A stretch of 41,120 nt of DNA from Caedibacter sp. 38-128 (GTDB taxonomy: Bacteria > Pseudomonadota > Alphaproteobacteria > Caedimonadales > Caedimonadaceae): positions 1-41,120 of the forward strand of contig MKUU01000041.1 in the NCBI GenBank assembly GCA_001898705.1, given 5' to 3'. Positions 27,138-35,969 of the stretch are shown here, one piece after another. Under the pieces are notes generated by a model. That model had not been told where the DNA came from, made no database searches, and worked only from the letters and a program-made list of their open reading frames with translations. A program made the position numbers and the translations under genes. Positions within the stretch are counted from its first letter, which is position 1. Every line of letters begins with the position of its first letter.

Positions 27138-27166
27138 TTGACTCTACGCTTCTGGGTTACTACATT
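27138..27166 (+). promoter_or_regulatory. Sigma70-type promoter for hrcA-grpE
   Basis: TTGACT (27138-27143) and TACATT (27161-27166) are separated by 17 bp. The predicted transcript starts near 27173, which supports ATG 27196 as the hrcA start. No CIRCE palindrome (TTAGCACTC-N9-GAGTGCTAA) is present here. Confidence 0.6.
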
Positions 27167-27195
27167 TCTATATGAAATGGAAAGTAATATTCGTC

Positions 27196-28230
27196 ATGCT
27201 TGAGAGATTAAACGTACGGTCTCGAGAAATTTTTCGCCTCCTTGTTGAGTCTTATTGCCAAACAGGAGAGGCAATTGGCTCGCGTACGCTTTCCGAACGC
27301 CTTTCTTCTTCGCTTTCACCAGCAACGATCCGAAATGTACTTGCTCAACTTGAATCTTTAGGCCTTTTATATTCTCCTCATCATTCGGCAGGCCGTCTGC
27401 CGACGATTGAGGGGCTAAAGCTTTTTGTTGAAGGCCTTCTAGAAGTTGGAACGCTAAATGAGGTAGAACGAGCCAGTCTTGAAAGCCAATGTCAGACAAA
27501 AGGTTTAAATCTTGCTCAATTACTTGAAAAAGTAAGTTCTTCTCTTTCTGGGCTTGCACGTTGTGCAAGTTTAGTTATTGCGCCTAAGCAAGATTCAAAA
27601 TTAAAACATATTGAGTTCGTCCCTTTGAATCCAGGCCGAGCTCTTGTCGTGCTTGTAACTGAAGATGGGGAGGTTGAAAATCGTCTGGTTCAAGTTCCTT
27701 TAGGCTTACCTACTTCCGTTTTTATGGAAGCAACCAATTACCTCAATGCCAGACTTTGTGGCACAAGCTTATCAGACGCGAAAACATGTATCCTTGCAGA
27801 AATTGAAGCCCACGAAGCCGAACTCAATAGTCTTGCTAAGCAAGTCGTGGAAGCTGGATTAGGCGTGTGGAGTGGCCCTCCTACACTCGGTACACTTATC
27901 GTGCGTGGACAAGCCCATCTTTTGGAAGATATTGAAGGATTAGAAGATCTAGAGCGTTTACGTCATCTTTTTTATGAGCTTGAAACACGAGAAAACTTTA
28001 TTAATCTTCTGGATGCAGCTATAAATGCAGAAGGTATTCAAATTTTTATTGGGTCCAACAATAGCCTTTTTAAAATGGCAGGTTGCTCTATGATTGTTGC
28101 GCCTTATCACAACAGGCATCAACAAATTGTTGGAGCAATTGGCGTCATAGGACCTACCCGTTTAAACTATGGCCGTATTATACCAATGGTTGATTATACG
28201 GCCCAATTAATTAGCCGCTCACTAAGCTAA
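27196..28230 (+). CDS. hrcA: Heat-inducible transcription repressor HrcA
   Basis: A 344-residue repressor that binds CIRCE operators of groESL/dnaK-type operons and needs GroEL for activity. The N-terminal winged helix appears in LNVRSREIFRLLVESYCQTGEAIGSRTLSERL and SPATIRNVLAQLESLGLL. The HrcA core includes HSAGRLPTIEGLKLFVEGLL, and the C-terminus GVIGPTRLNYGRIIPMVDYTAQ. ATG 27196 matches family length and the promoter; an ATG at 27172 lies at the predicted transcription start. grpE follows within 11 bp. Confidence 0.95.
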   Translation: MLERLNVRSREIFRLLVESYCQTGEAIGSRTLSERLSSSLSPATIRNVLAQLESLGLLYSPHHSAGRLPTIEGLKLFVEGLLEVGTLNEVERASLESQCQTKGLNLAQLLEKVSSSLSGLARCASLVIAPKQDSKLKHIEFVPLNPGRALVVLVTEDGEVENRLVQVPLGLPTSVFMEATNYLNARLCGTSLSDAKTCILAEIEAHEAELNSLAKQVVEAGLGVWSGPPTLGTLIVRGQAHLLEDIEGLEDLERLRHLFYELETRENFINLLDAAINAEGIQIFIGSNNSLFKMAGCSMIVAPYHNRHQQIVGAIGVIGPTRLNYGRIIPMVDYTAQLISRSLS

Positions 28231-28241
28231 AGAGGATGAAA

Positions 28242-28841
28242 ATGAACCAAGAACATAAGAAAACTGACGCACCAGAACTCCCTCAAGAGGAGACTCCTAC
28301 CACTCCAGGAAACGTTTCCTCTGGACAGAATGAAGAAATCACAGATGAAAATACGCCAGAAATTTCTTCCCAGTCTTCAACAGAGGAAGAGATAAATCTT
28401 CTAAAAGATCAACTTTTGCGTGCGTTAGCCGAAAGTGAGAACATTCGTAGAAGAGCCCAGCGTGAAAAAGAAGATGCCTCTCGTTTTGCGATTGCTAACT
28501 TTGCGCGAGATCTTTTAACCGTTGCAGATAATTTAACGCGTGCTCTTGAGAATATTCCGGCTGAAAAATTAGAAGCAAATGATGCCCTCAAATCTCTTCT
28601 AGAAGGAATCCAAATTACCGAACGTGAACTTAACAATGCCCTTGAGCGTAATGGTATAAAGAAAATATCTCCTTTGGGAGAGCTTTTTGATCATAATTAT
28701 CATCAAGCTATGCTTGAAGAAGAAACTGACGAACATCAACCTGGACACGTCATGCGTGTTTTACAGACAGGCTATGTGTTGAATGAGAGACTCTTGCGCC
28801 CAGCACTTGTTGGAGTTGCCAAAGCAAAATCATCTACCTGA
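28242..28841 (+). CDS. grpE: Nucleotide exchange factor GrpE
   Basis: A protein of 199 residues, the nucleotide exchange factor of DnaK. The first 55 residues are acidic, Gln/Thr/Ser-rich and disordered. A long coiled-coil helix follows (INLLKDQLLRALAESENIRRRAQREKEDA), then the four-helix/beta-wing head with NGIKKISPLGELFDHNYHQAM, ending in VLQTGYVLNERLLRPALVGVAK. AGAGG is 6 bases before ATG 28242; ATG 28236 is also in frame but too close to the AGAGG. It is the second gene of hrcA-grpE; dnaK is not in the window. Confidence 0.95.
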   Translation: MNQEHKKTDAPELPQEETPTTPGNVSSGQNEEITDENTPEISSQSSTEEEINLLKDQLLRALAESENIRRRAQREKEDASRFAIANFARDLLTVADNLTRALENIPAEKLEANDALKSLLEGIQITERELNNALERNGIKKISPLGELFDHNYHQAMLEEETDEHQPGHVMRVLQTGYVLNERLLRPALVGVAKAKSST

Positions 28842-28884
28842 GGTTGACGAACCCTTATGTTCCATTTATAAGCCGGGCCCCTAG

Positions 28885-28958
28885 GCGGGTGTAGCTCAAT
28901 GGTAGAGCAGAAGCTTCCCAAGCTTACGACGGGGGTTCGATTCCCCTCACCCGCTCCA
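28885..28958 (+). tRNA. tRNA-Gly (anticodon CCC)
   Basis: A 74-nt cloverleaf with encoded CCA. The acceptor GCGGGTG/CACCCGC is perfect, the D-stem is GCTC/GAGC, and the anticodon stem GAAGC/GCTTA has loop TTCCCAA, giving CCC at 28917-28919. The T-arm is GGGGG-TTCGATT-CCCCT, and the discriminator is T. The outermost anticodon-stem pair (27-43) is a G/A mismatch. It lies 43 bp after grpE and may be on the same transcript. Confidence 0.95.
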
Positions 28959-28977
28959 TTATATAAAGCACTGACTT

Positions 28978-30387
28978 CTAAATGTGGATCGCATGTCCTT
29001 GAACGCTTAAAGCCGCTTCTTTAACCGCTTCACTGGTTGTTGGATGTGCATGACAAATGCGAGCAATATCTTCTGCAGAAGCTTTAAATTCTAGAGCAAG
29101 AATAGCCTCTGCAATCATCGTACCTGCTTCAGTATGAAGGATGTGAACACCTAAAATTTCATCTGTTTTTTCATGAGCAAGAATTTTTACAAAGCCTTCG
29201 GTGTCATGGTTTGCACGGGCACGGCTGTTGGCTTGAAAAGGAAATTTCCCAACTTTAAAAGGTATTTTAGCCTCTTTAAGTTCTTGTTCTGTTTTACCAA
29301 CGCTGGCAACTTCAGGAGAGGTATAAATAACCGCTGGAATCGCGTTATAATTAATCTGTGGCTTTTGTCCCGCCATAAATTCAACAGCAGAAATACCTTC
29401 CTCTTCAGCTTTATGAGCAAGCATAGAGCCACCAATAACATCACCAATTGCATAAATGCTGGGGATATTTGTCTCAAAATGATTATTGACTGAAATGAAG
29501 CCGCGTTCTGTTGTCTTGATGCCTAGACGCTCAAGTCCCAAACCTTGGACAAAGGGTTTTCTGCCGACCGAAACCAACACTATTTCACTTTCTAAAATTT
29601 CTTCTTTCGAATCAAGAAGAGAACGCACACTTGTTCGGACATTGTTAGTACTGGATTCTACAGATTTCACTTGAGTTGCAAGCTTGAAATTCATCCCCTG
29701 CTTCTCTAAAAACTTCTTTAAAGCCGTTCCAGCTTCTTGATCCATAGAAGGAACAATTCGATCTAAATACTCAACAACTGTAATTTCACACCCTAAACGA
29801 CGCCATATAGAGCCTATTTCAAGCCCTATATAACCGCCTCCGATGATAATCATTGAGCGCGGCACCCCCTTAAGCGATAAAGCGCCTGTCGAACTTAAAA
29901 CTCTTTGCTCATCAATAACCACTCCTGGCAATGTTGTTGGGATAGAGCCTGTTGCAATAAGAATTTTATGTGCCCCAAGAAGCATGAGTTCACCTGTTGC
30001 TAAAGTGAGCTGCACTTCATGAGTTGAGTGTAACGAGGCCTCACCACTAAAAAATTCAATTTTATTCTTTTTAAAGAGATAAGAAATTCCTTGGACGAGT
30101 CCTTGAACAACTTTCTCTTTCTGCTGCATCATAAGAGAGAGATCAGCCCGTAAATGATCAAATACAATGCCCTGCTGATGAAAATTATCTCTTGCCTCTG
30201 CAAATTTGTGAGTCGAATGTAATAAAGCTTTAGAAGGAATGCATCCTACATTTAAACAAGTTCCTCCAAGTACATCACGTTTATCAATGCAAGCCACTTT
30301 CATTCCTAATTGGGCCGCTCTAATAGCCGCGACATACCCTCCAGGGCCAGCACCAATCACGATAAGATCAAAGTATTGATAACTCAC
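28978..30387 (-). CDS. lpd: Dihydrolipoyl dehydrogenase (E3)
   Basis: A 469-residue flavoprotein that reoxidises dihydrolipoyl groups of 2-oxo acid dehydrogenase complexes, passing electrons to NAD+. The N-terminal FAD motif is IGAGPGGYVAA, the redox-active disulfide is GGTCLNVGCIPSK (Cys44, Cys49), the NAD motif is IIGGGYIGLEIGS, and the C-terminal catalytic pair is HAHPTTSE (His448, Glu453). The start is GTG (30387), two bases after the sucB stop, so it is the last gene of sucA-sucB-lpd. It probably serves 2-oxoglutarate dehydrogenase. Confidence 0.97.
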   Translation of the reverse strand: MSYQYFDLIVIGAGPGGYVAAIRAAQLGMKVACIDKRDVLGGTCLNVGCIPSKALLHSTHKFAEARDNFHQQGIVFDHLRADLSLMMQQKEKVVQGLVQGISYLFKKNKIEFFSGEASLHSTHEVQLTLATGELMLLGAHKILIATGSIPTTLPGVVIDEQRVLSSTGALSLKGVPRSMIIIGGGYIGLEIGSIWRRLGCEITVVEYLDRIVPSMDQEAGTALKKFLEKQGMNFKLATQVKSVESSTNNVRTSVRSLLDSKEEILESEIVLVSVGRKPFVQGLGLERLGIKTTERGFISVNNHFETNIPSIYAIGDVIGGSMLAHKAEEEGISAVEFMAGQKPQINYNAIPAVIYTSPEVASVGKTEQELKEAKIPFKVGKFPFQANSRARANHDTEGFVKILAHEKTDEILGVHILHTEAGTMIAEAILALEFKASAEDIARICHAHPTTSEAVKEAALSVQGHAIHI

Positions 30388-30389
30388 TT

Positions 30390-31640
30390 TTAAATCCCAA
30401 TTAAAAGACGTTGCAAATCTTCAATATATTCTTTGACGCGAACTAAAAAAGTAACCGCTTCACGTCCGTCAATAATACGATGATCATAAGTCAGCGCAAT
30501 ATACATCATTGGGCGAATGACAATTTGATCATTGATCACAACAGGCCGCTTTTCAATTTTATGCATCCCTAAAATGCCTGTTTGGGGAGGATTGATAATA
30601 GGCGTTGACATGAGAGATCCAAAAACACCGCCATTTGTAATGGTGAAAGTGCCACCAGTAAGTTCATCAAGCGTAAGCTTACCTGTTTGTGCTCGTTGCC
30701 CCATATCTGCAATCATTAACTCAATTTCAGAAAAATTCAGAAGGTCTGCATTCCTTACAATAGGAACAACTAAACCATTGGGTGTTGAGACAGCAACACC
30801 TATATCATAATGATTTTTATAAACAATTTCATCGCCTTGGATCTCTGCATTTAAAGCAGGTATTTCTTGAAGCGCTGCAATCGTTGCTTTTGCAAAAAAT
30901 GACATCATTCCCAAACGAATACCATATCGCTTTTCAAATTTATCTCGATATAAGTCTCGCGCCATCATGACTTGAGTCATATCAATTTCATTAAAAGTTG
31001 TTAGCATGGCCGCTGTATTCTGGGCTTCTTTTAGTCTTTCTGCAATTCTCAGACGCAGACGGCTCATTTTAACGCGTCTTTCAGGTTCCAGATGTTGAAG
31101 TTCACGACGATATATAGTTTGGGATACTTGTGATGAAGCCTGATTCTCTGCTGCTGGCATCGATTGTGAAGTCACTTTTGTTTCACGATCATAAAGATGA
31201 TTTTGAATATCTTCTTTTGTAAGTCGACCCGCTTTGCCTGTTCCCTGAATATCCGAGACATCTATGCTATTTTCTGCGACCATTTTCCTAACCGCAGGTG
31301 AAAACTGATTTGTCTGAGAATCAATCTGTTCAACAGCAGGAGGTTGCTCCAACTCTGTTATCTCCTCCTTAATTGGCCCATCTTTTAACGCTTTTTCAGA
31401 AATTTCGGAATCAACAAAACCAATCACTGATCCTACTTTAACCTGCTGTCCTTGCAAAAAGCGAGTTTCACTTAAAACACCAGTTTGAGGAGAATTAATT
31501 TCGATTGTAACCTTGTCAGTTTCAAGCTCAACCAACGGCTCGTCTAATTTAATATTCTCACCAACCTGCTTGAGCCATCGACTTACTGTGGCTTCAGTTA
31601 CTGATTCGCCTAAAGGAGGAACTATTATCTCTTTAATCAT
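30390..31640 (-). CDS. sucB: Dihydrolipoyllysine-residue succinyltransferase (E2 of 2-oxoglutarate dehydrogenase)
   Basis: A 416-residue E2. It has one lipoyl domain (residues 1-77, lipoylated Lys43 in ETDKVT), a linker, a peripheral subunit-binding domain ([25 protein letters not shown] at about 115-150), then the catalytic acyltransferase domain ending in [11 protein letters not shown] (His387, Asp391). One lipoyl domain and the [10 protein letters not shown] start are typical of SucB rather than pyruvate E2. ATG 31640 follows sucA by 12 bp with a GGGAAAG ribosome site. Confidence 0.97.
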   Translation of the reverse strand: MIKEIIVPPLGESVTEATVSRWLKQVGENIKLDEPLVELETDKVTIEINSPQTGVLSETRFLQGQQVKVGSVIGFVDSEISEKALKDGPIKEEITELEQPPAVEQIDSQTNQFSPAVRKMVAENSIDVSDIQGTGKAGRLTKEDIQNHLYDRETKVTSQSMPAAENQASSQVSQTIYRRELQHLEPERRVKMSRLRLRIAERLKEAQNTAAMLTTFNEIDMTQVMMARDLYRDKFEKRYGIRLGMMSFFAKATIAALQEIPALNAEIQGDEIVYKNHYDIGVAVSTPNGLVVPIVRNADLLNFSEIELMIADMGQRAQTGKLTLDELTGGTFTITNGGVFGSLMSTPIINPPQTGILGMHKIEKRPVVINDQIVIRPMMYIALTYDHRIIDGREAVTFLVRVKEYIEDLQRLLIGI

Positions 31641-31652
31641 AAGACTTTCCCG

Positions 31653-34493
31653 CTAGTTATTGATTGTTAAAGCTTGCTCGACGAGCCATGCTTGCTCTTG
31701 TTCATGTCGCTCATAAAAGCCAGTTGCTGGAGAAGCGCTTTCCGGACGGCCAATATAATGAGGACGTAAATAAGCCCCCTTTATTTCCCTTAATACCTTC
31801 TCTATACGTCGGTCAATAAAGGTCCAAGCCCCCATATTTTCAGGTTCCTCTTGGCACCAAATAATCTCAGCTTGCGGATATTGCTTAAGTTCTTGCACCA
31901 ATTCCTCATGAGGGAAGGGGTATAACTGTTCAACACGTATTAGAGCAATATTTTGTATATTTTTTGCTTTACGAGCCTGGTATAAATCATAGTAAATTTT
32001 TCCAGTACACAGAATAACGCGCCTAATGTTCAAATCATCAACAAGTTCATCTTTTTCTGAATAAATCATATTAAAATAAGATTCTTGAGTGAACTCTTCC
32101 TGAGAAGAAACTGTCAAAGAGTGCCTCAATAAAGATTTAGGCGTCATGATAATAAGTGGTTTTCGAGTCTTCCATTTTAACTGACGCCTCAAAATATGAA
32201 AATAATTGGCCGGCGTTGTGCAATTGGCAACAATCATATTATCTTCGGCGCATAGTTGTAGGTAACGTTCAAGACGAGCAGAAGAATGTTCAGGTCCTTG
32301 TCCCTCAAAACCATGAGGAAGTAACATTACAAGTCCAGAAAGACGGAGCCATTTAGCCTCTCCTGAGGAAATGAACTGATCGATAATGACCTGAGCTCCA
32401 TTCGCAAAATCACCAAATTGCGCTTCCCATAAAACAAGAGAATAAGGATCCGATAGACTATAGCCGAGTTCAAATCCAAGAACTGAGGCTTCTGCCAAAG
32501 GGCTATCAACAATTTCTACTTCTTCTTGCACAACACGAATGTTATTCAATGGAATATAAGGAGCACCATTCTCTTGGTCATAAATCACGGCATGACGTTG
32601 AGAAAATGTCCCTCGTCCACTATCTTGACCACTCAAACGAACAGGCGTTCCTTCACACAATAAGGATCCTAAGGCAAGCGCTTCAGCAGTTGCCCAATCT
32701 AATCCTTGGCCTGTCTCAAACATTGTACTTCTTGCTGAAAAAAAACGTTGTAACCTGGGATGAAGTGAGAAATTTTCTGGGATTTTCAATAAAGCATGCC
32801 CTATTTCTTGCATCATTTCTTGAGAAATCCCTGTTCTAATAGCCATAAAGTTGCCTTGGACGTTTAATCCACTCCAAACCCCCTCCAGCCACTCACTTTT
32901 TTCACCTTCAAAATTTTGTGCTGCTAGAAATTCTTGCTGCCACTGAGCCTCAAGATCTTTTAAAAGAAGGTTCGTATCGTTTTCTTCAATAATTCCTTCA
33001 TTAATGAGCTTACTTGCATAAGACAAATGAACTGAAGGACGTTTAGCAATTGCTTTATACATAAGCGGTTGCGTAAAGCTAGGTTCATCAATCTCATTAT
33101 GTCCATGACGGCGATAACAAAACATGTCAATCACGATATCACGTTTAAATTTTTCGCGATATTGAGCTGCAAGCGCAGCCACAAACATCACAGCATCAGG
33201 ATCATCTCCATTTACATGAAAAATCGGAGCCTGAATCATCTTTGCGATATCTGAACAATAAGGTGAAGACCGTGAAAAAGAAGGTGAAGTCGTAAACCCT
33301 ATTTGGTTATTAATAACGACATGAATTGTTCCCCCTGTTTTATATCCTCTTAAGTCTGAAAGCATTAATGTTTCAGCGGCAAGACCTTGACCAGAAAAAG
33401 CAGCATCCCCATGAACAAGAAGACCTATAACAGCCGATCGAACTGCATCTCCTCGCCGTTTCTGTTTAGCACGCACCTTCCCCACAACAATCGGGTTCAC
33501 TGCTTCAAGATGGGATGGATTTGATGTAAGAGAAAGGTGAAAAATTTTTCCTTCAAATTCTCGATCAGCCGAAGCCCCTAAGTGATACTTAACATCCCCT
33601 GAACCATGAACAAGCTCTTGGGCTTTCCCCTGAAACTTACTAAAAATTGAACGTGCTGGTTTGCCTAAAATATTGACCAGAACATTTAAACGCCCTCGAT
33701 GAGCAATACCTAAAACAACTTCACGAGTCCCCAAATGTCCAGATTCCCCCAAAATTACTTCTAACAGGGGAATAAGGCTTTCACTTCCTTCTAAACTAAA
33801 TCGTTTAGCGCCTGGATGCTTTGTGTGTAAAAATTTTTCTAAGGTTGCTGCCGCTGCAAGAGTATACACACAACGTTTTCTGCGCTCTAAAGAGATAGCC
33901 CCTCTAAAGTTTTCTATTTGCTCTTGGATCCAGGCTTTTTCTTCAGGCGCTTGGATATGCATAAACTCCACACCTATAGACCCGCAATAAGTCCGATGTA
34001 GAATCTTTATTATTTCCCGCAAAGTCGCTTTTTCGCGACCTAAAACACCATCTATAAAAATTTCACGATCAAAATCGTTTGAACTAAAGCCATAAGTTGC
34101 AGGATCAAGTTCTGGGTGAGTGTTAGGCGCCTCAAGCTCTAAAGGATCGAGTTTTGCAAATAAATGCCCTCGTACCCTATACGCTCGAATCAGCATTAGA
34201 GCTCTAATTGAATCTATCGTCGTTTGCGGAATGATATTAGAAATCGAAGAAATCGTTTGTTCAGGTACGTCTTCAAGCGTTTTAAGAGGGTTGCTTTTTA
34301 GAATACTTAAAGAATCCTGAGAATCTAATTCCTTCGAAGAAAAAGGAGATGCTTTTTGAGAGAACTCAGCAAAAACAGATTGCCAACTAATATCAACAGA
34401 GGCGGGATCTTTAAGATAGCGTTCAAAAAGCTCTTCGATAAAAATGGCATTTGAACCGGTTAGAAAAGTGGCCAAAGTTTTTGAAGACTCCAT
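31653..34493 (-). CDS. sucA: 2-oxoglutarate dehydrogenase E1
   Basis: A 946-residue thiamine-diphosphate enzyme that decarboxylates 2-oxoglutarate and succinylates the lipoyl group on SucB. The N-terminal E2-binding segment (LTGSNAIFIEELFERYLKDP) is followed by the linker RAYRVRGHLFAKLDPL. The TPP region includes HGDAAFSGQGLAAETL, and the later domain contains SGQDSGRGTFSQRHA and LLPHGFEGQGPEHSSARLER. Length is close to E. coli SucA. ATG 34493 has AGAG upstream. A 950-bp AT-rich region lies before it; in many Alphaproteobacteria sucD is directly upstream instead. Confidence 0.97.
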   Translation of the reverse strand: MESSKTLATFLTGSNAIFIEELFERYLKDPASVDISWQSVFAEFSQKASPFSSKELDSQDSLSILKSNPLKTLEDVPEQTISSISNIIPQTTIDSIRALMLIRAYRVRGHLFAKLDPLELEAPNTHPELDPATYGFSSNDFDREIFIDGVLGREKATLREIIKILHRTYCGSIGVEFMHIQAPEEKAWIQEQIENFRGAISLERRKRCVYTLAAAATLEKFLHTKHPGAKRFSLEGSESLIPLLEVILGESGHLGTREVVLGIAHRGRLNVLVNILGKPARSIFSKFQGKAQELVHGSGDVKYHLGASADREFEGKIFHLSLTSNPSHLEAVNPIVVGKVRAKQKRRGDAVRSAVIGLLVHGDAAFSGQGLAAETLMLSDLRGYKTGGTIHVVINNQIGFTTSPSFSRSSPYCSDIAKMIQAPIFHVNGDDPDAVMFVAALAAQYREKFKRDIVIDMFCYRRHGHNEIDEPSFTQPLMYKAIAKRPSVHLSYASKLINEGIIEENDTNLLLKDLEAQWQQEFLAAQNFEGEKSEWLEGVWSGLNVQGNFMAIRTGISQEMMQEIGHALLKIPENFSLHPRLQRFFSARSTMFETGQGLDWATAEALALGSLLCEGTPVRLSGQDSGRGTFSQRHAVIYDQENGAPYIPLNNIRVVQEEVEIVDSPLAEASVLGFELGYSLSDPYSLVLWEAQFGDFANGAQVIIDQFISSGEAKWLRLSGLVMLLPHGFEGQGPEHSSARLERYLQLCAEDNMIVANCTTPANYFHILRRQLKWKTRKPLIIMTPKSLLRHSLTVSSQEEFTQESYFNMIYSEKDELVDDLNIRRVILCTGKIYYDLYQARKAKNIQNIALIRVEQLYPFPHEELVQELKQYPQAEIIWCQEEPENMGAWTFIDRRIEKVLREIKGAYLRPHYIGRPESASPATGFYERHEQEQAWLVEQALTINN

Positions 34494-35441
34494 TTGTATC
34501 TCTTTATCTTATCTCTTGCTTTTTACTTGTTAGACTTCCAATCATACAGCGAAAGTATTGATGATCCGTAAAATTTTAAATAGTTTTGAGTCTAACGTTT
34601 TTTTCAAATTTTACAATTCTTTTAAGGAATATGAGTGAGAAGATAAGCCTTTAAAGATTTCTCTTTAAAACTTTACAATCCCGTTAACAACGCTCTCTTT
34701 TTATTAGAAGGCATTTGATTTAAAGAAAAAAACTGAAATAGAATGAGAGTCGAAATTTTTATCTTATTTTTGCAGAAATATTCTCTAGGAGAAACTGAAA
34801 AAACAGTCAAAAGAAATGGAGGGGGGTGGTCCTTGAACCTTTAGCCTGCCCTGTTCATCTTAAAGCTCTCCCCTAGCTTGATATAGAACTTTCATACGCG
34901 GCTTGGTAACCCCCTGTTACCTTTCTGAAACTAGGCTAACAAATCCAAAATAAATTTCAAGCATAAAGCGCTTGATTTTTAAATATTTTTGAAAAATTAT
35001 TGCGATAAAAAATTAATATCTCATTTTTTGAGACCTTTAATATTTCATCAACCAAATATTAATGTATTATTAATATGGTGATAACCTTTTGTTAACTTTT
35101 AAGATTCTGTTACTCAATACCTTGTAATAGAGGTCATAAAAAATTCTTTTTAAACTCAAACAATCTTACCGCTTTCTATTTTCGATAAAATTTAAAGGAT
35201 AAATTTATCTTTAGGGTCCGAAAATAACCAAAAATTTACCTTTTATACATAAAAAACTAAATTTAGTTTTTACATAAAATTAAAATAAAATATTAATTAT
35301 TTACTAATGTAATCAATTATTTAAATTAATTAATTAGATAATTAAAATTTAAGATAAATTAAATTATTTGACTAAAAGCTAATATTAATATTATTTTTTA
35401 AAAGGTGGGGGAAAATTGTAACAACAATTGAAAGACCTTCG
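34494..35441. other. 950-bp AT-rich intergenic region upstream of sucA
   Basis: No gene is seen on either strand. It must contain the sucA promoter (minus) and that of the secreted protein at 35442 (plus). The stretch 35200-35400 is extremely AT-rich with many TTAA/ATTAAT strings. In contrast, 34815-34940 is a GC-richer block that can fold (next entry). An inverted repeat AATTGT-AACA-ACAATT at 35414-35429 sits just before the 35442 start codon. I looked for DnaA boxes and CtrA sites and found only imperfect matches. Confidence 0.6.
34841..34939. ncRNA. Candidate structured RNA or folded leader, strand unknown
   Basis: Long-range arms TTAGCCT (34841-34847) and AGGCTAA (34933-34939) enclose two hairpins. 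The first is GTTC-ATC ... GAT ... GAAC with inner AAGCT-CTCCCCT-AGCTT (34853-34889, 12 pairs with two 3-base bulges). The second is GGTAAC-CCCCT-GTTACC (34905-34921, 6 perfect pairs). Both loops are C-rich on + (G-rich on -), and a G6 tract at 34821-34826 could pair with them. This is a three-way-junction layout. On the minus strand it would lie in a long sucA leader. It matches no RNA family I know. Confidence 0.35.
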
Positions 35442-35870
35442 ATGAAAAAAACTACCCTCCCAACCCTGCTTTTGGCATTTATTTCATTTTCTTGCAGTTT
35501 ATATAGTTCATCTATGCATGAAGATATCAAGGAACCCAATTCTCATAAACGCTTGCTGACAGTATACGCAAATGATATGAGCCCAAATGAATTAGATAAA
35601 ATCCGTGAGCGGCAACTACTAACAGCCGGCCTAGCAAATTTCTTAAATGGTAATACAAAAGCTGCTTTACCTTTATTTAAACAAGCTTTGGAGTCTTATG
35701 GTTCACCGCTTGGCTATCTATATGCCGGTGTTTTGGATAATAACGATGATACATTTGAAAGATATTATACTATCGCTACTTTGGCGGTAGAAGGTAACGC
35801 ACTACAAAAAGATGTTTTTGACGAACATGTGCACTATCTTATCCAAGAAGGTTTTTTATCTAAATCTTAA
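35442..35870 (+). CDS. Small secreted TPR/Sel1-like protein of unknown function
   Basis: A 142-residue protein with a signal peptide (MKKTTLPTLLLAFISFSCSLYSS). The mature part has helical repeats: LLTAGLANFLNGNTKAALPLFKQALESYG reads like one TPR unit, and SPLGYLYAGVLDNN like the start of another. No family can be named with confidence. The ribosome site is weak. It lies on the opposite strand between sucD and sucA, with its own AT-rich upstream region and a shared terminator downstream, as if inserted into the TCA cluster. Confidence 0.75.
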   Translation: MKKTTLPTLLLAFISFSCSLYSSSMHEDIKEPNSHKRLLTVYANDMSPNELDKIRERQLLTAGLANFLNGNTKAALPLFKQALESYGSPLGYLYAGVLDNNDDTFERYYTIATLAVEGNALQKDVFDEHVHYLIQEGFLSKS

Positions 35871-35876
35871 AAAAAT

Positions 35877-35917
35877 GCCCAAGGATTAGTTGATATATGA
35901 TAATTCTTGGGCTTCTT
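35877..35917. terminator. Bidirectional terminator between the 35442 gene and sucD
   Basis: GCCCAAGGATTA (35877-35888) pairs with TAATTCTTGGGC (35901-35912) over 12 bp including one G-T pair, with a 12-base loop. On + it is followed by TTCTTTCTT; on - by ATTTTTTT. It can end both the secreted-protein transcript and the mdh-sucC-sucD transcript. Confidence 0.8.
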
Positions 35918-35969
35918 TCTTAAAAAAATTTAACTATTTTAGACTCAACTGAATAAAAACATTTGGGTT

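Noticed and set aside
34815-34940. 6S RNA, SRP RNA, RNase P RNA, tmRNA or a known riboswitch
   Set aside because: The conserved sequence signatures of these RNAs were looked for and not seen; only a generic fold is supported.
34950-35440. Possible replication origin (very AT-rich, many TTAA)
   Set aside because: Only one near-match to a DnaA box (TTATACATA near 35241) and no TTAA-N7-TTAA CtrA pair with exact spacing; no dnaA, parA or hemE nearby.
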